Assembly (NCBI GenBank): GCA_029378245.1
Contig: JARKIF010000020.1
Coordinates: 186,001 to 250,000 of the forward strand
Source of the DNA: Roridomyces roridus
Taxonomy: Eukaryota > Basidiomycota > Agaricomycetes > Agaricales > Mycenaceae
Direction: 5' to 3'
DNA: 64,000 nt
Shown here: one piece after another, positions 1 to 10,453 of the stretch
How positions within the stretch are numbered: position 1 is the stretch's first letter
Layout: each line of letters begins with the position of its first letter
Made by a program: the position numbers and the translations under genes
The notes under the pieces: generated by a model
Told to the model about the DNA's origin: nothing
Database searches by the model: none
The model's input: only the letters and a program-made list of their open reading frames with translations

Positions 1-77
1 GGTCAATCGGAGCTATAGCTACTGAGCTGAGGTCAGAGCACGGTGCAATTCCGGACAAATCTGACCCTAGGCGCAGA

Positions 78-1577
78 ATGCAATCATCTCCCTTCGTCCG
101 TCTTTTGGAATCGAATGACCCTCCGGACGAAGGAGAAATCGTGCTCATCCGCCGATTCCTGGATGAGAATCGCGCGCGGCTGGATGAACTTAGAACCATG
201 CCCCAAAGTACGCCGGAGGTCGATCAGCTAGAACGCTGCATCCAGGCGCACACCGCCCTCCTGTCTCCCATTCGCTGTGTTCCGGGCGAATTGCTCTCTG
301 AGATCTTCACCTATTCCTCGTACAAGCGGAAGGTCGGAACGCACCGCATTGATGCCCCACCGTGGCCTTTGGGCTATGTCTGCAGGACTTGGCGAAACGC
401 GGCACTCTCCACCTCACTCCTCTGGCGCCGCCTCACCATTTACGAGCCTCGGTCGACATCCGCTACCATCCACATGATATTCCCTCTATCCATGATTGAA
501 ACCCAGCTCGTGCTGTCTGGCAACGCTACTCTTGACATCTGGATGAATGTGCGCTCCCGCGGGTCGGCTGGCCACCATAAAGACCTGCTCCACGCACTCC
601 TTCAGCACTCTCATCGCTGGAGAGTCTTCAATATGTGTCTGCGAGGTTCGGAGGATCTAGTCCCTGCGCTCTCCGGCATGTACAACCGGATTCCGCAGCT
701 TCGCGAGTTCATATTGACCCAGGATAACTTGCAGCCTGGTGAAGGACACAGCTACCTCTCCGAGGCCCCCGCTCTACGCAGATTGATTCTCACAGGCAGC
801 ACTCTCCGTGCACGCTCTCCGTACATACCCACCGCCCCGTGGGATCAGATTATCCATTACCGCGCCTCGGGTACAGCGCAACAAAATTTTGACATCCTCC
901 TGGCCACGCCCGGACTAGTCCAATGTGGTCTGGGCTTCATAAAGGTGGATTCCGAGGTCGAGTACCACGCTGGAAGGCACGTCGTCCTCCCCTGTCTGCG
1001 TCGATTGAGGTTGGGCGTCGCGCCCGAACCGGCCCGTGATTTCTTGGCGCATATCACGGCGGGGCCTACGCTCGAAAGTCTGACCGTCTGCGCGCCTTAC
1101 ACTGCCGTCCCATCCTTCCTCCACCGCTCGTCCTCAGGCAGATTGACTTGCCTCTACCTAGATAATGACCATAGGAGCACCACAGCAGAGGAGATCGTCA
1201 ACGTCCTCAGAGACGCCCCGGTTGTCAGGACGTTGGGGATTTTGTGCGGTGCGCCGAGCGACCACGAGATGGGGCCGGTTTGGAGTGCGATGACTATCCA
1301 AGACCGTCAGGGGGCTGCGAATATTCTCTGCCCCGTGCTCAAGTCATTGGTGTATACATGCAGAGGCGAGCACGAGGCCATCGATCCGCCGTTCTTCCCC
1401 ATGGTGCAGTCACGCTGCAGCGAATATCAGGGTGGAGGTGCAACTCTCCACTCGCTCCGCGTCGTGGCCATCGACACTCTCCCTGAATTCGTGGAGAGCC
1501 TCAGGCAAGGAATGGTCTCTCTCCCGGACGAGTTGAAGTCTCAGGTGCTTGAGGGGAAGGAGGGGAGGCTTTTTTGA
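78..1577 (+). CDS. F-box protein of an expanded Agaricomycete family (copy 1)
   Basis: Single-exon gene for 499 aa. The F-box core is at about residues 63-110 (VPGELLSEIF, then a CRTWRNAAL block), followed by a long region of irregular leucine-rich segments that probably forms the substrate-binding face of an SCF ubiquitin ligase adaptor. The start is fixed by three paralogues here (43758, 50395 and 63744), which share MQSSPF/MPSSPV followed by LLESN and similar 5' leaders. Relative to the copy ending at 48382 there is a 1-nt deletion in the G-run near 1569, so this protein ends at GKEGRLF about seven residues early. F-box assignment is firm; substrate is unknown. Confidence 0.85.
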   Translation: MQSSPFVRLLESNDPPDEGEIVLIRRFLDENRARLDELRTMPQSTPEVDQLERCIQAHTALLSPIRCVPGELLSEIFTYSSYKRKVGTHRIDAPPWPLGYVCRTWRNAALSTSLLWRRLTIYEPRSTSATIHMIFPLSMIETQLVLSGNATLDIWMNVRSRGSAGHHKDLLHALLQHSHRWRVFNMCLRGSEDLVPALSGMYNRIPQLREFILTQDNLQPGEGHSYLSEAPALRRLILTGSTLRARSPYIPTAPWDQIIHYRASGTAQQNFDILLATPGLVQCGLGFIKVDSEVEYHAGRHVVLPCLRRLRLGVAPEPARDFLAHITAGPTLESLTVCAPYTAVPSFLHRSSSGRLTCLYLDNDHRSTTAEEIVNVLRDAPVVRTLGILCGAPSDHEMGPVWSAMTIQDRQGAANILCPVLKSLVYTCRGEHEAIDPPFFPMVQSRCSEYQGGGATLHSLRVVAIDTLPEFVESLRQGMVSLPDELKSQVLEGKEGRLF

Positions 1578-1760
1578 GCGACTTTACTTCTGTGTGAGTA
1601 GGAATTCTTATCTAATTTCAAGATGCATCCTGGCCATTATTGCTGGTTGATCGCTGGCCGTCTGTCAGTTCTGTTCCATTCCACGATCATATCGTTGTGT
1701 GTAGCTCAAATTTTAAGGTGCCTCAACATACCAGAGGCCAAGTATCCGTTCACCTCCGAT

Positions 1761-2626
1761 TCAAAAACCTTCCCACCAAACAGGATTCTTCTGTAAAACC
1801 TCCACAATAACCCTCGCCTCCAACTCAGGAACACGCGCCCGAATCTCAGGCTCCAATGCCCCGTCCTCATCCCCCTCAATCCAATGTGTGACAATCACAA
1901 ACTCTAACCGTCTCAACCCGCGGAAACGCTCGCCCGTCAACAATGTCGTGTTGAGGTAATCCCAGTCGATGTTGTCGAGCACGACGACGGCGACGAGGGT
2001 TAGCTCGATTGTGAGGGTCGTGAGAGGGGAGCGGACGGCGGAGCGGACGGCGGCAAGGAGGGCCCAGGGGGCCCGCGCGTGCATAAGGCCGTCGGGGCCG
2101 TGAAATCGGCGGAGGCTGACGTGGATGCAGAGTCGACGTAGGTGGGTGTTGGAGCTCAGGTCAATGTGGGTGTCGATCTCCCCTGGTCATGAATGGGAGG
2201 TGATGAAGACTCGGAGAAGGAGAAGAGGTACGTACCAGCTGTGACTTGGTACATCAACGCGAGATCGAGGGCTTTGAGATTGAGGCCTAGGGACTGTAGT
2301 AGTTGGCTGACGGTGGGGAGGGCGGCCGCGGGCAGCGCGCCTAGGCTCAGTGTGTGGATGCTGGGTGAACTGGAGTTGAGCCAATGGATGAAGGGCCCGT
2401 AAGAGTCCCCGCTCTCCGGACAAGGGCCGAAATTGGGGGTGGAGTTATCGAGGAAGGTGGCAACGATGGATATCTTCTCGAGGCGGGGGAGCCGCGAGAC
2501 CAGTTCCACAAAATCTCGTGTTATAAAAAATGTGACGAGGTGAAGTTCGAGGTTTGTCGTCACTGAAAAGGCACGGAGGAAAGGTTGGATGCGTGCGCAA
2601 ACCTTCGGGAGGATGGAGTCGGCCAA
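1761..2626 (-). pseudogene. 5'-truncated F-box/LRR gene relic
   Basis: Model complement(1761..2182,2236..2626), 270 aa in frame. The 53-bp intron (GTACGT...CCAG) is phase 1. It matches the C-terminal two thirds of the full-length gene at 45272-46465: the PFLRAF, LVSRLPRLEKISIVATFLD and FRGLRRLEF blocks align. The roughly 110-residue N-terminal F-box part is missing, and a tRNA-Glu gene lies only 64 bp upstream of the first Met. It is either a truncated duplicate or a short expressed derivative; I favour a relic. It supplies the ancestral intron and sequence against which the 45-kb copy can be read. Confidence 0.6.
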
Positions 2627-2689
2627 AAGACTGGGCAGGACGGTAGTAAGGATATCTAGATGGTGTAACGCAGCTCGTACGAGTGTATA

Positions 2690-2784
2690 TCCTAATTGGT
2701 GTAGTGGTTAACATTGGTGCTTTTCACGAAACTTTGGTGTATCTTGACTACGCACTAGCCAGGGGTTCGATTCCCCTATTGGGA
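2690..2784 (+). tRNA. tRNA-Glu(UUC) with a 24-nt intron
   Basis: The cloverleaf is complete. The acceptor TCCTAAT (2690-2696) pairs with ATTGGGA (2778-2784). The anticodon stem TGGTGC pairs with GCACTA around loop TTTTCAC, giving anticodon TTC at 2723-2725. The T-arm is AGGGG-TTCGATT-CCCCT. An insertion of 24 nt (2727-2750) lies right after position 37, the canonical place for a eukaryotic nuclear tRNA intron. A T-run follows within about 10 nt as a plausible Pol III terminator. Confidence 0.93.
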
Positions 2785-2841
2785 ATACCTTTTTCCACAA
2801 GAACGTGTCCACGTTTTCGCTCATTTTACCGTTCTACAATA

Positions 2842-2958
2842 TCCGGTGTCCCGAGGATGCTCCTCCGCCTGTGGGTTCCACCGACATAAGAGCTTTTAAT
2901 TGGTGGCTGCTCTTGTCACGTAATCGCACTTGCGCGGGGTTCGACTCCCCGCACCGGA
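2842..2958 (+). other. tRNA-like sequence or degenerate tRNA
   Basis: The 5' heptamer TCCGGTG (2842-2848) pairs perfectly with CACCGGA (2952-2958), and a good T-arm (GCGGGG-TTCGACT-CCCCGC) precedes the 3' acceptor strand. A T-run (TTTTT) follows at once. The middle is too long (117 nt in all) and I cannot fold a normal D-arm or anticodon arm. It may be a tRNA pseudogene, an intron-bearing tRNA I failed to fold, or a member of the tRNA-like repeat family seen elsewhere here. Confidence 0.4.
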
Positions 2959-3506
2959 AGTTTTTGTACTTTTAGTGTTCCCCCTGCCCTGTCCCTGAAC
3001 ATCCATATATCCGGAACTGCAGAGTTCAGGCACGTAAGTGGGCACCGTGGACCACACACCCATGATGATCAAGTTGACCCACCGTGGCCCATAACGGCCT
3101 CCTCGCCTAGCCTTGATTGACAGTTACCGCCTTGCCTCGGTGAATCTCGGACACAAGTAGACAGGGAACAGCATTCGCAGATCCCTTTTAGCGACCCGTC
3201 ATATTCGCAGATCCTACGGAATATTCACGGAATGCATCTAGACTCGGAGACCCGAACCCCGAGTAAACCATTGATCATGATGCGCGGGTCGGTCCCGTCG
3301 GAACGCGGAAGCGTGTATAATTTCAAAAATACAGTAGGTAAGAGACGCGGATTAGGTCTACAGAACTTGGTTCGTATGGTACATGATTGCGATTCCAGGA
3401 AGTGAACAAGAGCGGATTATGTGCGTTCCACAGGGAATAATAGCACGGGTGGCGGGATCAACCGCCAGAATAATTTTATCGCACGCGGATCGCGGGAGCG
3501 GCGCGC
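2959..3506. other. Intergenic, no feature recognised
   Basis: Between the tRNA-like unit and the stop of the first C2H2 gene. Only short, unconvincing open frames are present. Confidence 0.5.
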
Positions 3507-4051
3507 TCAGGAAGATGGCGATGGAGTTAGCGGCGGAGGAGAGTCGCCGTCTGTACTCGGATGTGTTCGCATGTGCCGCCGCATATTCGATTGGACATTG
3601 AACCGCCGACCGCAATTTGGGTGTGTGCAGCGAAAAGCTGGCGAGAGTTTAGATGTGTGAGGTGAAAGGTGAACGAGGATGACTCACGCATGGCGCCCGT
3701 ATGTGTGTTGGTGTGAGTGCGCAGGCTGCTGGGCCGCGTGAAGAGCTTGCCGCAAAGATTGCAGCTGTGACGCTTGCGTTTGGTTGGAGGGGCGGTCACG
3801 GTCTCGACTTCCTCTTCGTCGTACGTTGAAGACGATGAAGACTCGGAATATCGGCGACGCCGCGGTGAAAAGTCGTAGGATGGGAAGGGCTGGTGCGAAT
3901 GAACCTGGGGCTGCTGCCTCCGTAACATGTCCAGTTTGTAGTTCAACGAGTTGGGCAAGAAGAGGTGAACGGGTGGCGAGATCAAATGCTCGGGGAGCAT
4001 TTCATGGATGCTGGGCAGAACGACCTGTTGTGAAGAAGATGCGGGGGACAT
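3507..4051 (-). CDS. C2H2 zinc-finger protein, copy 1
   Basis: Model complement(3507..3637,3688..4051), 164 aa, one 50-bp intron (GTGAGT...GCCAG, phase 1). The N-terminal motif VVLPSIHEMLPEHL lies just after the start and is shared with copies 2 and 3; that sets Met at 4051 rather than the upstream in-frame Met at 4129. Finger 1 is CNLCGKLF with H-x4-H (RPSSLRTHTNTH). Finger 2, in exon 2, is CTHPNC with SNMRRHMRTH. A KRKRH basic stretch before finger 1 could act as a nuclear signal. It is shorter than copies 2 and 3, lacks their KRYSESDV tail, and has no intron inside finger 2. Presumed DNA-binding regulator; target unknown. Confidence 0.8.
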
Positions 4052-7000
4052 GATTGGGATATCGATCAGCGGAAGCGCAGATATTGAGATATTTAAGTAC
4101 GGGTTGCAGGCAAGAGACCGACAGCTCAAAGGTACATAACGTGTTTGCCAACTGTTGACTTTCCCGAACTACCGTGATAGAATACCGCCGGTTGGCCGTC
4201 TTCTCATGGGAATCGGATCCGCACCTTACAGCAGATCTTTTCCCGCCCGTGTCCCCAATTCGCTTGCCTGCGATCACGCAACTCCACCTGTCTGCCAGGG
4301 ATACTCATCTCCGCTGCAGTCCTATGGCCCAGCATTGACCAGCCCAGAGGTTTTCCGCTTTCCAGGTTTTCTTGGCTTGATGTTGGCTTGATGCACTACC
4401 CGTCCCGCTGATATCTACGCTGGGACGCGCCGCTCTCCCGTTCATCCGCCTCGAGAAGCACTCCAGTAATCAGAGTATGAACCCCTAGTAACCCGCGCAG
4501 ATCTTCAATTTATCTGCCCATCTATTATCAGCCGCTGACGTCGCCGAAATACCGACGTGCCGAAAGACGGACATGATCTGCCCTGCTAAAGTTTAACGCG
4601 CCCGTTCGGTGGCGTTGATCCATTACCCGTTGTGCACAAAAGATGTCGCTCGATTCTTAAAAAAGATGTTCTTCCCTAGCGACATTCAAATGATTGTACT
4701 CCGCCACCCCGACGTAACTCGTGCGTCCCCGACGCAATGAAGTTGTCTCGGAATTTGGGCGGAATGGGTCCTCCCTTGTTCACAGCCTGGCTCCTCTGCT
4801 CAATCTACACTTGCTCGTTCTCACCCGGGTACAATCTCTGCATCCATATCACTTCGCATCGTGTCTAGGACCGATGAGTGACATCCTCTCAACTTCCGTC
4901 TCACGCATACGCTCTCACGAAATTGCGAAACCATCAAGTCTTCCGTACTCCTTCCGTGTGTATGCTGTTCCGCTCAGGTACACTCACCGATCTTCGCGGG
5001 CATTCGCAATGACAGCCAATCAAAAAACATTCATACATACGCTTCTTTGATTCTTGGACTCTTTCTCAATCTGTGATGGATTCAACTCGTCTCCAAGCTG
5101 GCCGCGTGGGCCCGCATGCGTGCATCCATTTCTTTCACAGGTGCTTCGAAGCCACCGTCTGCGGAATTTCGGGTTTTCGGGCTCAAAAAACTTCTCACTG
5201 AACGCTCGTTCTGAAGAAAGCCGGGACCAGAACACAAATTGTGGTGCCACAGAAGCAGAAGTCGAATTCCGCTGATTGATGTCCTGCCGCTGTGGCAATT
5301 GGATGGCCCAACTTACAACGCTGCTGCTGTTGGTTAGACTTTCTCGTCCATTGTGCCCGGCAGGCCCGATTGTCGTGCGAGGCGGGACAACATCAACATC
5401 AGCTCTCCGACCTCGAGGCGGCCACAGGTTACTTGGACCGAAGAAAAAATTACATGGGAATTTAATCCTCGGTATGGGAGCGGAGCGCTCAAGGAAAGGT
5501 CCGCGGCGTCTTCGGCGTCTCAAGTCTCGGTGTTCTCCCAACGCGGAGCTCGAGCGGAGGCTTATTCTATTCGTTTCCTTGGGCTGCGCTCACTTCGGAA
5601 ACGGTAGGGTATACTAGGTTACTGATAACTATGCTGCACGTGAGATGTCGCATGGCGGCACTGGTCGCTACGCCGATGATCATGAGACGGTGTCAAACCC
5701 AAGTAACGCTGGAGTTTCAACTTTCAGTTCTCTGTATCAGTCGGAGTCCTTCAGCTCGGAGTCATTTTTCACGACCGTTTGGGCGAGCCACGGCGGATCG
5801 GTGGTAAAGCTGACCGTCCAAGGATTGAACTTTGAAGGCGGACCATACGGCTGAGACTCGAGATCAGCAAATGATTGGATCATCACGCTCCATCACAATG
5901 GAGATCAGCGTGACGGCAGCGCTCGCCGCCGCTCTCTGTTTCCGCCCACTGCTCAACGTCTCGTCTCCGTCTCTTCCGCGGAGAACGCTTGCGCACGCTC
6001 AGCAACTTGCTGTTTCTCGTTGCTAGCGGATCCCAGGCTTTACGGGCCTGTTTCAATGAAGGCTGATCCAGGTTCAACTTCCTCCACCTGGGCCTGGCAC
6101 AGTGGCACCAGTCGTTGCGACGACTCACCATTATCTAGCCTGAACTAGGGGGCTGAATGTTGACAGGATGCTGTCTACACATTTCTCTATTAGTGCCCCC
6201 AGTTGCAGTTTGGCGCCGATCTTACGTGGACCGAGTCCAAAAACAACAGTGTGTGCTGTGATTGTCTCTACACAGCCTGATGCCCTGAACACAGGATTCT
6301 TTTCTGGAAGACTTCGGAGTCCTGGGATCTCAAGACGAAGAGCCTCATGTGACAGAAATCATCGCATGTCACCAAGTGCCGCTCTCTGCTTCCGTCCTGC
6401 CTCAGGCCTGAGTGCTCACCAATGCTGAGCGTCTCTTCTTGGTCTCTTCCAGGCAACTTCCAGCGGCTCCCATGCTTGAAGATTCGCTGCTTCTTGGCTG
6501 CTTCAGTCCTTGCAGCCAACAGGTTCAAAGGCTCCGAGCCACGAGCTGCAGGCTGTATCTGTATAGAACCTCTTGCCAATTTCCAAGCAAACTGCGGAAG
6601 CTGTCGGCTGGATCTCTACGCTGCTCCATCGCAAGATCTTACGTGGATCGAGTCACATCACATTAGCTCACGCTCCGAGATTTTAGTCCGCTGGTCTCGT
6701 TTCCCTTTCCCTCCTTCAAGCCCATGGATTGTCAAGACTGTCTCATCAAAGAAGACCGACTAGGGATTCTGAACTTCGACGCCGATGGGGTCGACTCAGC
6801 GCCTTAGGCTCAAGTTAAAGACGTAGCATCATATCTCAGCGGGAAGCTAACATTCAACACTAGTTGCATTCTCGACACAGGTTGGACAAGAATGGCATGA
6901 AATCGGCGGCGCCGAGTTCAGCCCGGTGTTTACTTCCTCGACATGCATGAATGGGGCGGCAGGCTGAAATGAATTCCATGGTCGATTCCACTCCGCCAGG

Positions 7001-7363
7001 GGGCTCGTATAGTACTCTACATCTCATCTCGAGGACATCTGTCATCATGATTCGCCACTGATATGACCTTCGTAAATCTCCCAAGCATCAGGTTTCAAGC
7101 TATGTATGTTGCGATTCTCTCTGGGGGATTCTGAGGTCTCTTGCTTGGCAAGAGGTTGGATGACATTTTGGGCCAGACATGTACAGAGGATGAATAATTC
7201 TCGCAACATTGAATCTGGCATTGCAGAACGACCACCCATTTGTTATCGCATGCTGACCGCTTGTGTGGAGCTATTCCCACAAGACAAGTATAGCCTCGCT
7301 GTATTTATGGTGCCTAGTCATCGCTTTTAAGGCCGACCCACCCACCCTTTCGACCAACCGCTC
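4052..7363. other. 3.3-kb gene-poor interval
   Basis: No open frame here shows a recognisable domain, consistent codon pattern or splice-linked continuation. It separates the divergently placed C2H2 copy 1 and GH76 gene. A short motif, GATCTTACGTGGA(C/T)CGAGTC, occurs twice (about 6217 and 6634), which suggests old repeat fragments. Confidence 0.45.
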
Positions 7364-9592
7364 ATGTTGATCCCCAATTTGATCGTCGTCCCAGGGGGAT
7401 TACTCTTCTTACGTTCCGTGGTTGCCCAGGCGGCACCCTCTTCATGGCGGGTACCGCTCTCCCTCATCCTCAGTCTTCTCTCCTCTGACCCATGAACAAT
7501 AGAAACCAACTCTGAATATGTCGCAGTCCGATCGCGTCAGTCTCGCAACAGCCGGGATCCAGAAGACCCTCACTTTCCTGGTGGACAGTGGCCTGTTTGG
7601 AGACCCAGGTAAGATACATTTACTGGTTTGAGACCCTCGGAGCTCATGATCACCAGATGACACTTACGGGAACGGTGGCACATTCTACTCTCAACTAGCC
7701 GAGTTCGATGTTGCGACCAACGGCTCAACGTACAGCACTCCTCTTGGAGCGTACTTCGAATTGGCAAATCAGTACCTGGGGACAATCGGTGTTGTCAACT
7801 TTACGGGAGAATTGTGCGTGACACCTAGGCTGTCATCTTTTGTATTTCCTCATCTCTCCTCAGTGTTCGTTCTCCCATTGAGCCTTTAGTCGCCAGAGCA
7901 CTGATAACATATTTGCGATACCAGATAAGCGATGGGATGTGAGTGAGGTTCTACTTCCTCTTGTCATTGCTAATTCCTCCGGCGACACTTCAGAAATTTT
8001 GGCCATGCAGCTGCCATTGCTTACAAGCAATACAATAACCCACAATTCCTCCAATATGCCGAGCAATCGTGGTCGGCTGCCCTGCCCTTTACCGTTTCTC
8101 AAGACGACATCAATCGGGGCAACATGTCGGTCAAAAACTTTCCCCTTGCTAAATCTTGCAACGGACGTGAGTGTTTCCTGGATGCTGGATTCAAACCTGA
8201 CTCAATCTCCGTCAAGAAAGCATGGTTGGCAGCACCTTTCATGTTAGTCGGCTGCATTTGAGTATCATTAATGCGCGTCGCTCACGAGACCTCAGTCCAT
8301 GAATGTATCAGACGACTTCGTCGATGGACTGTCCACTGGGTAGGCAATTTCAGTTCAACAGTCCTCTCAGCGTCTCATTGAGTACTGTAGGGGCTTTCTC
8401 GTGTAAGAGCTATTCTCTTGACGTTCAGCTCATGCATATACTGCTCAGACTCTCTGCGCTTCTGGCCGAGGCCGTCCCCAGCAACACAATGTACTTGGAA
8501 GCCGCCCAAAATTCTGCGAACTTCATCAAAGCCCAACTAATAAACTCAAACAACATTGTGCAGGATGGAACATCTGCTAGTGTCTGCTCAGATCTCTCAG
8601 AGACAACGACATTACAATCCCACAACTCTGGTCTGATGATTGAGGGATTGTCCATCTTGTACTCGATCACGGCCAACGTGACCGTTCAGAATTTGTACGT
8701 GGAAGTGGAACGTCTGCATTCGGCGATTCACTGAACGACATGCAGGATTAACTTGATCGCAACGGCGTCAATGGACAACACTGACTGGCAAGGCCCAGAT
8801 GGTGTCATTGCATGTGGAGGAGGTAATTCTTCTTTCTCTTCGCCTCCCACTGAGAACTCACGGGATTTCCCGACCAGCTGAAAAATTGGGAGACATGTTC
8901 CTTCCCCGCGGTCTCACAGCTGCCTACGTGCGAAACGCAACCACGCCGGCTGTACGAAGTTTGATTCAACAATACCTCGCCGTTCAGGTCTGCATACCGT
9001 ACATCTTGATAGTACATTGCTAACATCACTTCAGTTCAACGCCATTCAGGACAATGCGACCGATGGCGACAATATTTATGGAGGGTCTTGGCTTGGTCCA
9101 CCATCCTCGGTCTTCTCGCCAGGCAATCAAACCGACGCACTTCAAGTCCTCATCAACGCAATACGCCTGCCAGAGGAAACAGCATCTAATACTTCGACGT
9201 CAGCGGTGGCGAGCCCTTCTGCTTCTGCTTCGGCATCTTCACCCCCAGCCCCAGCCGCTCAAACTCGCAAGCATCCCGCAGTCGGGGCCATCGTAGGCGG
9301 AACTATAGGAGGGTGCATCCTCATCGCCGGGGGCATTCTTGCTTTCATTGTAATCCGCCGGCGACGTCTGCAGCAGCACGTCCACGGCAGCGTCGAGTCG
9401 CAACATCCCGCCCCCACCCTTCTCCGTACAGCCTCTTTACCAACTGGTACCATCGTTCCATTCGACCCTTACGCGAGCGACGGGACTTCAGACTCAGTGC
9501 CATCGCAGCCTGCTGAAGCTCGTGGTGGATTGTCCAAATCACGAGCGGGGGTAAACCGACCAACTGACGGATTACCGGCGTACTCGGGATGA
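7364..9592 (+). CDS. GH76-family glycoside hydrolase-like protein, membrane anchored
   Basis: Twelve exons, 556 aa: 7364-7450, 7503-7608, 7657-7813, 7864-7938, 7994-8166, 8217-8242, 8296-8339, 8391-8402, 8449-8694, 8746-8822, 8878-8987, 9035-9592; all introns are GT-AG (46-55 bp). A signal peptide ending near VVAQA is followed by PSSWR. Then come the fungal GH76-like landmarks INFGHAAAIAY, LSALLAEA, SANFIKAQL, HNSGLMIEGL, RGLTAAYVRN and NIYGGSWLGPP. A Ser/Ala/Pro linker leads to one membrane helix (about AIVGGTIGGCILIAGGILAF) and a short cytoplasmic tail. GH76 enzymes act on alpha-1,6-mannan. I do not see the classical DD catalytic pair, so activity is uncertain. Exon 8 is only 12 nt. Confidence 0.82.
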
Positions 9593-9695
9593 ACAGCAGG
9601 CTTTTCCAAGGCTTTTCGTAGAATCTCGGCCAAATATATATCATTCAATTTACTCAAGAATAAACACCTATTTGCACATAAAAACGCGTCCCACG

Positions 9696-10453
9696 TTAGA
9701 AACTTCCACCCCCACAATTGAATCCATCCTCAGACAAAAAAATCGTGAATCCATTGACTGCTTGGAAGTGCAAAGAATCCCATGGACCCGAGAAAGTCGT
9801 CGACTGTATACCGGTCACCATGAATCCGCACAGCATAATGGAAAACTCACCGGCGCAAAGATGACCAACAATCCGAGATACGTCGTACTCCGCAGAGCGA
9901 GGTCCTGGACCGCGTGGCAGTAAATTCCGTCGAGACCCGAAACGGCGACGCCATCGAAGAAACCGACGTCCTCTTGCAGCTGGTTCAAGTGGCTTAGGAC
10001 CGCGCCGGTGGTGCCGACAAAGTTGTTGATGGTCGTAGCCTGGGCTGTGGTGAGACCCTTGCCCGCGCCGGCTGGAGTGGGGATGATGGACTATCGAAAG
10101 ATAAGTCTGAGCTATTGGGAGTCTGTGACATGAGGTACCGCGAGCTGGATCACAGAGGCTCCAAAGGCATTGCTGCAGTCCTCGATGTGTCCTGCGATTT
10201 GCTGTCCGAGGCGTCAGATTGTCCAAAGTCGCGGGTTTCAAAAGAGACGTACCTGCAAGATCGTGACATTGGGAGGGAAGGTGTCATAGAATTCGCCCAA
10301 GAACACAGAACAGGTACTTTCAAGCGTCTGTGCACTGGCGATGAAGCTGTTCAAGTCCCGGCTCGCCAAGTTGGGCTGTGGGTCTGGGAGTGGGTTGGCG
10401 ACCACACCGATGAGGACAGCTGAAAGGATGGCGAGGGAGAGGACTTTGAACAT
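9696..10453 (-). CDS. Small secreted protein, unknown family
   Basis: Model complement(9696..9803,9851..10090,10139..10201,10253..10453), 203 aa, three phase-0 introns of 47-49 bp. The signal peptide is residues 1-19 (MFKVLSLAILSAVLIGVVA). The mature part is helical and hydrophobic, with Cys at CSVFL, EDCSN, IYCHAV and FNCGG. It is convergent with the GH76 gene, with stops about 100 bp apart. It loosely resembles secreted helical fungal surface proteins, but I cannot name a family. The last exon could be shorter if intron 3 is not used, because the frame also runs through it. Confidence 0.65.

Noticed and set aside
5020..5617. Frames of 110-173 codons on both strands
   Set aside because: They overlap one another and show no family resemblance or codon consistency.
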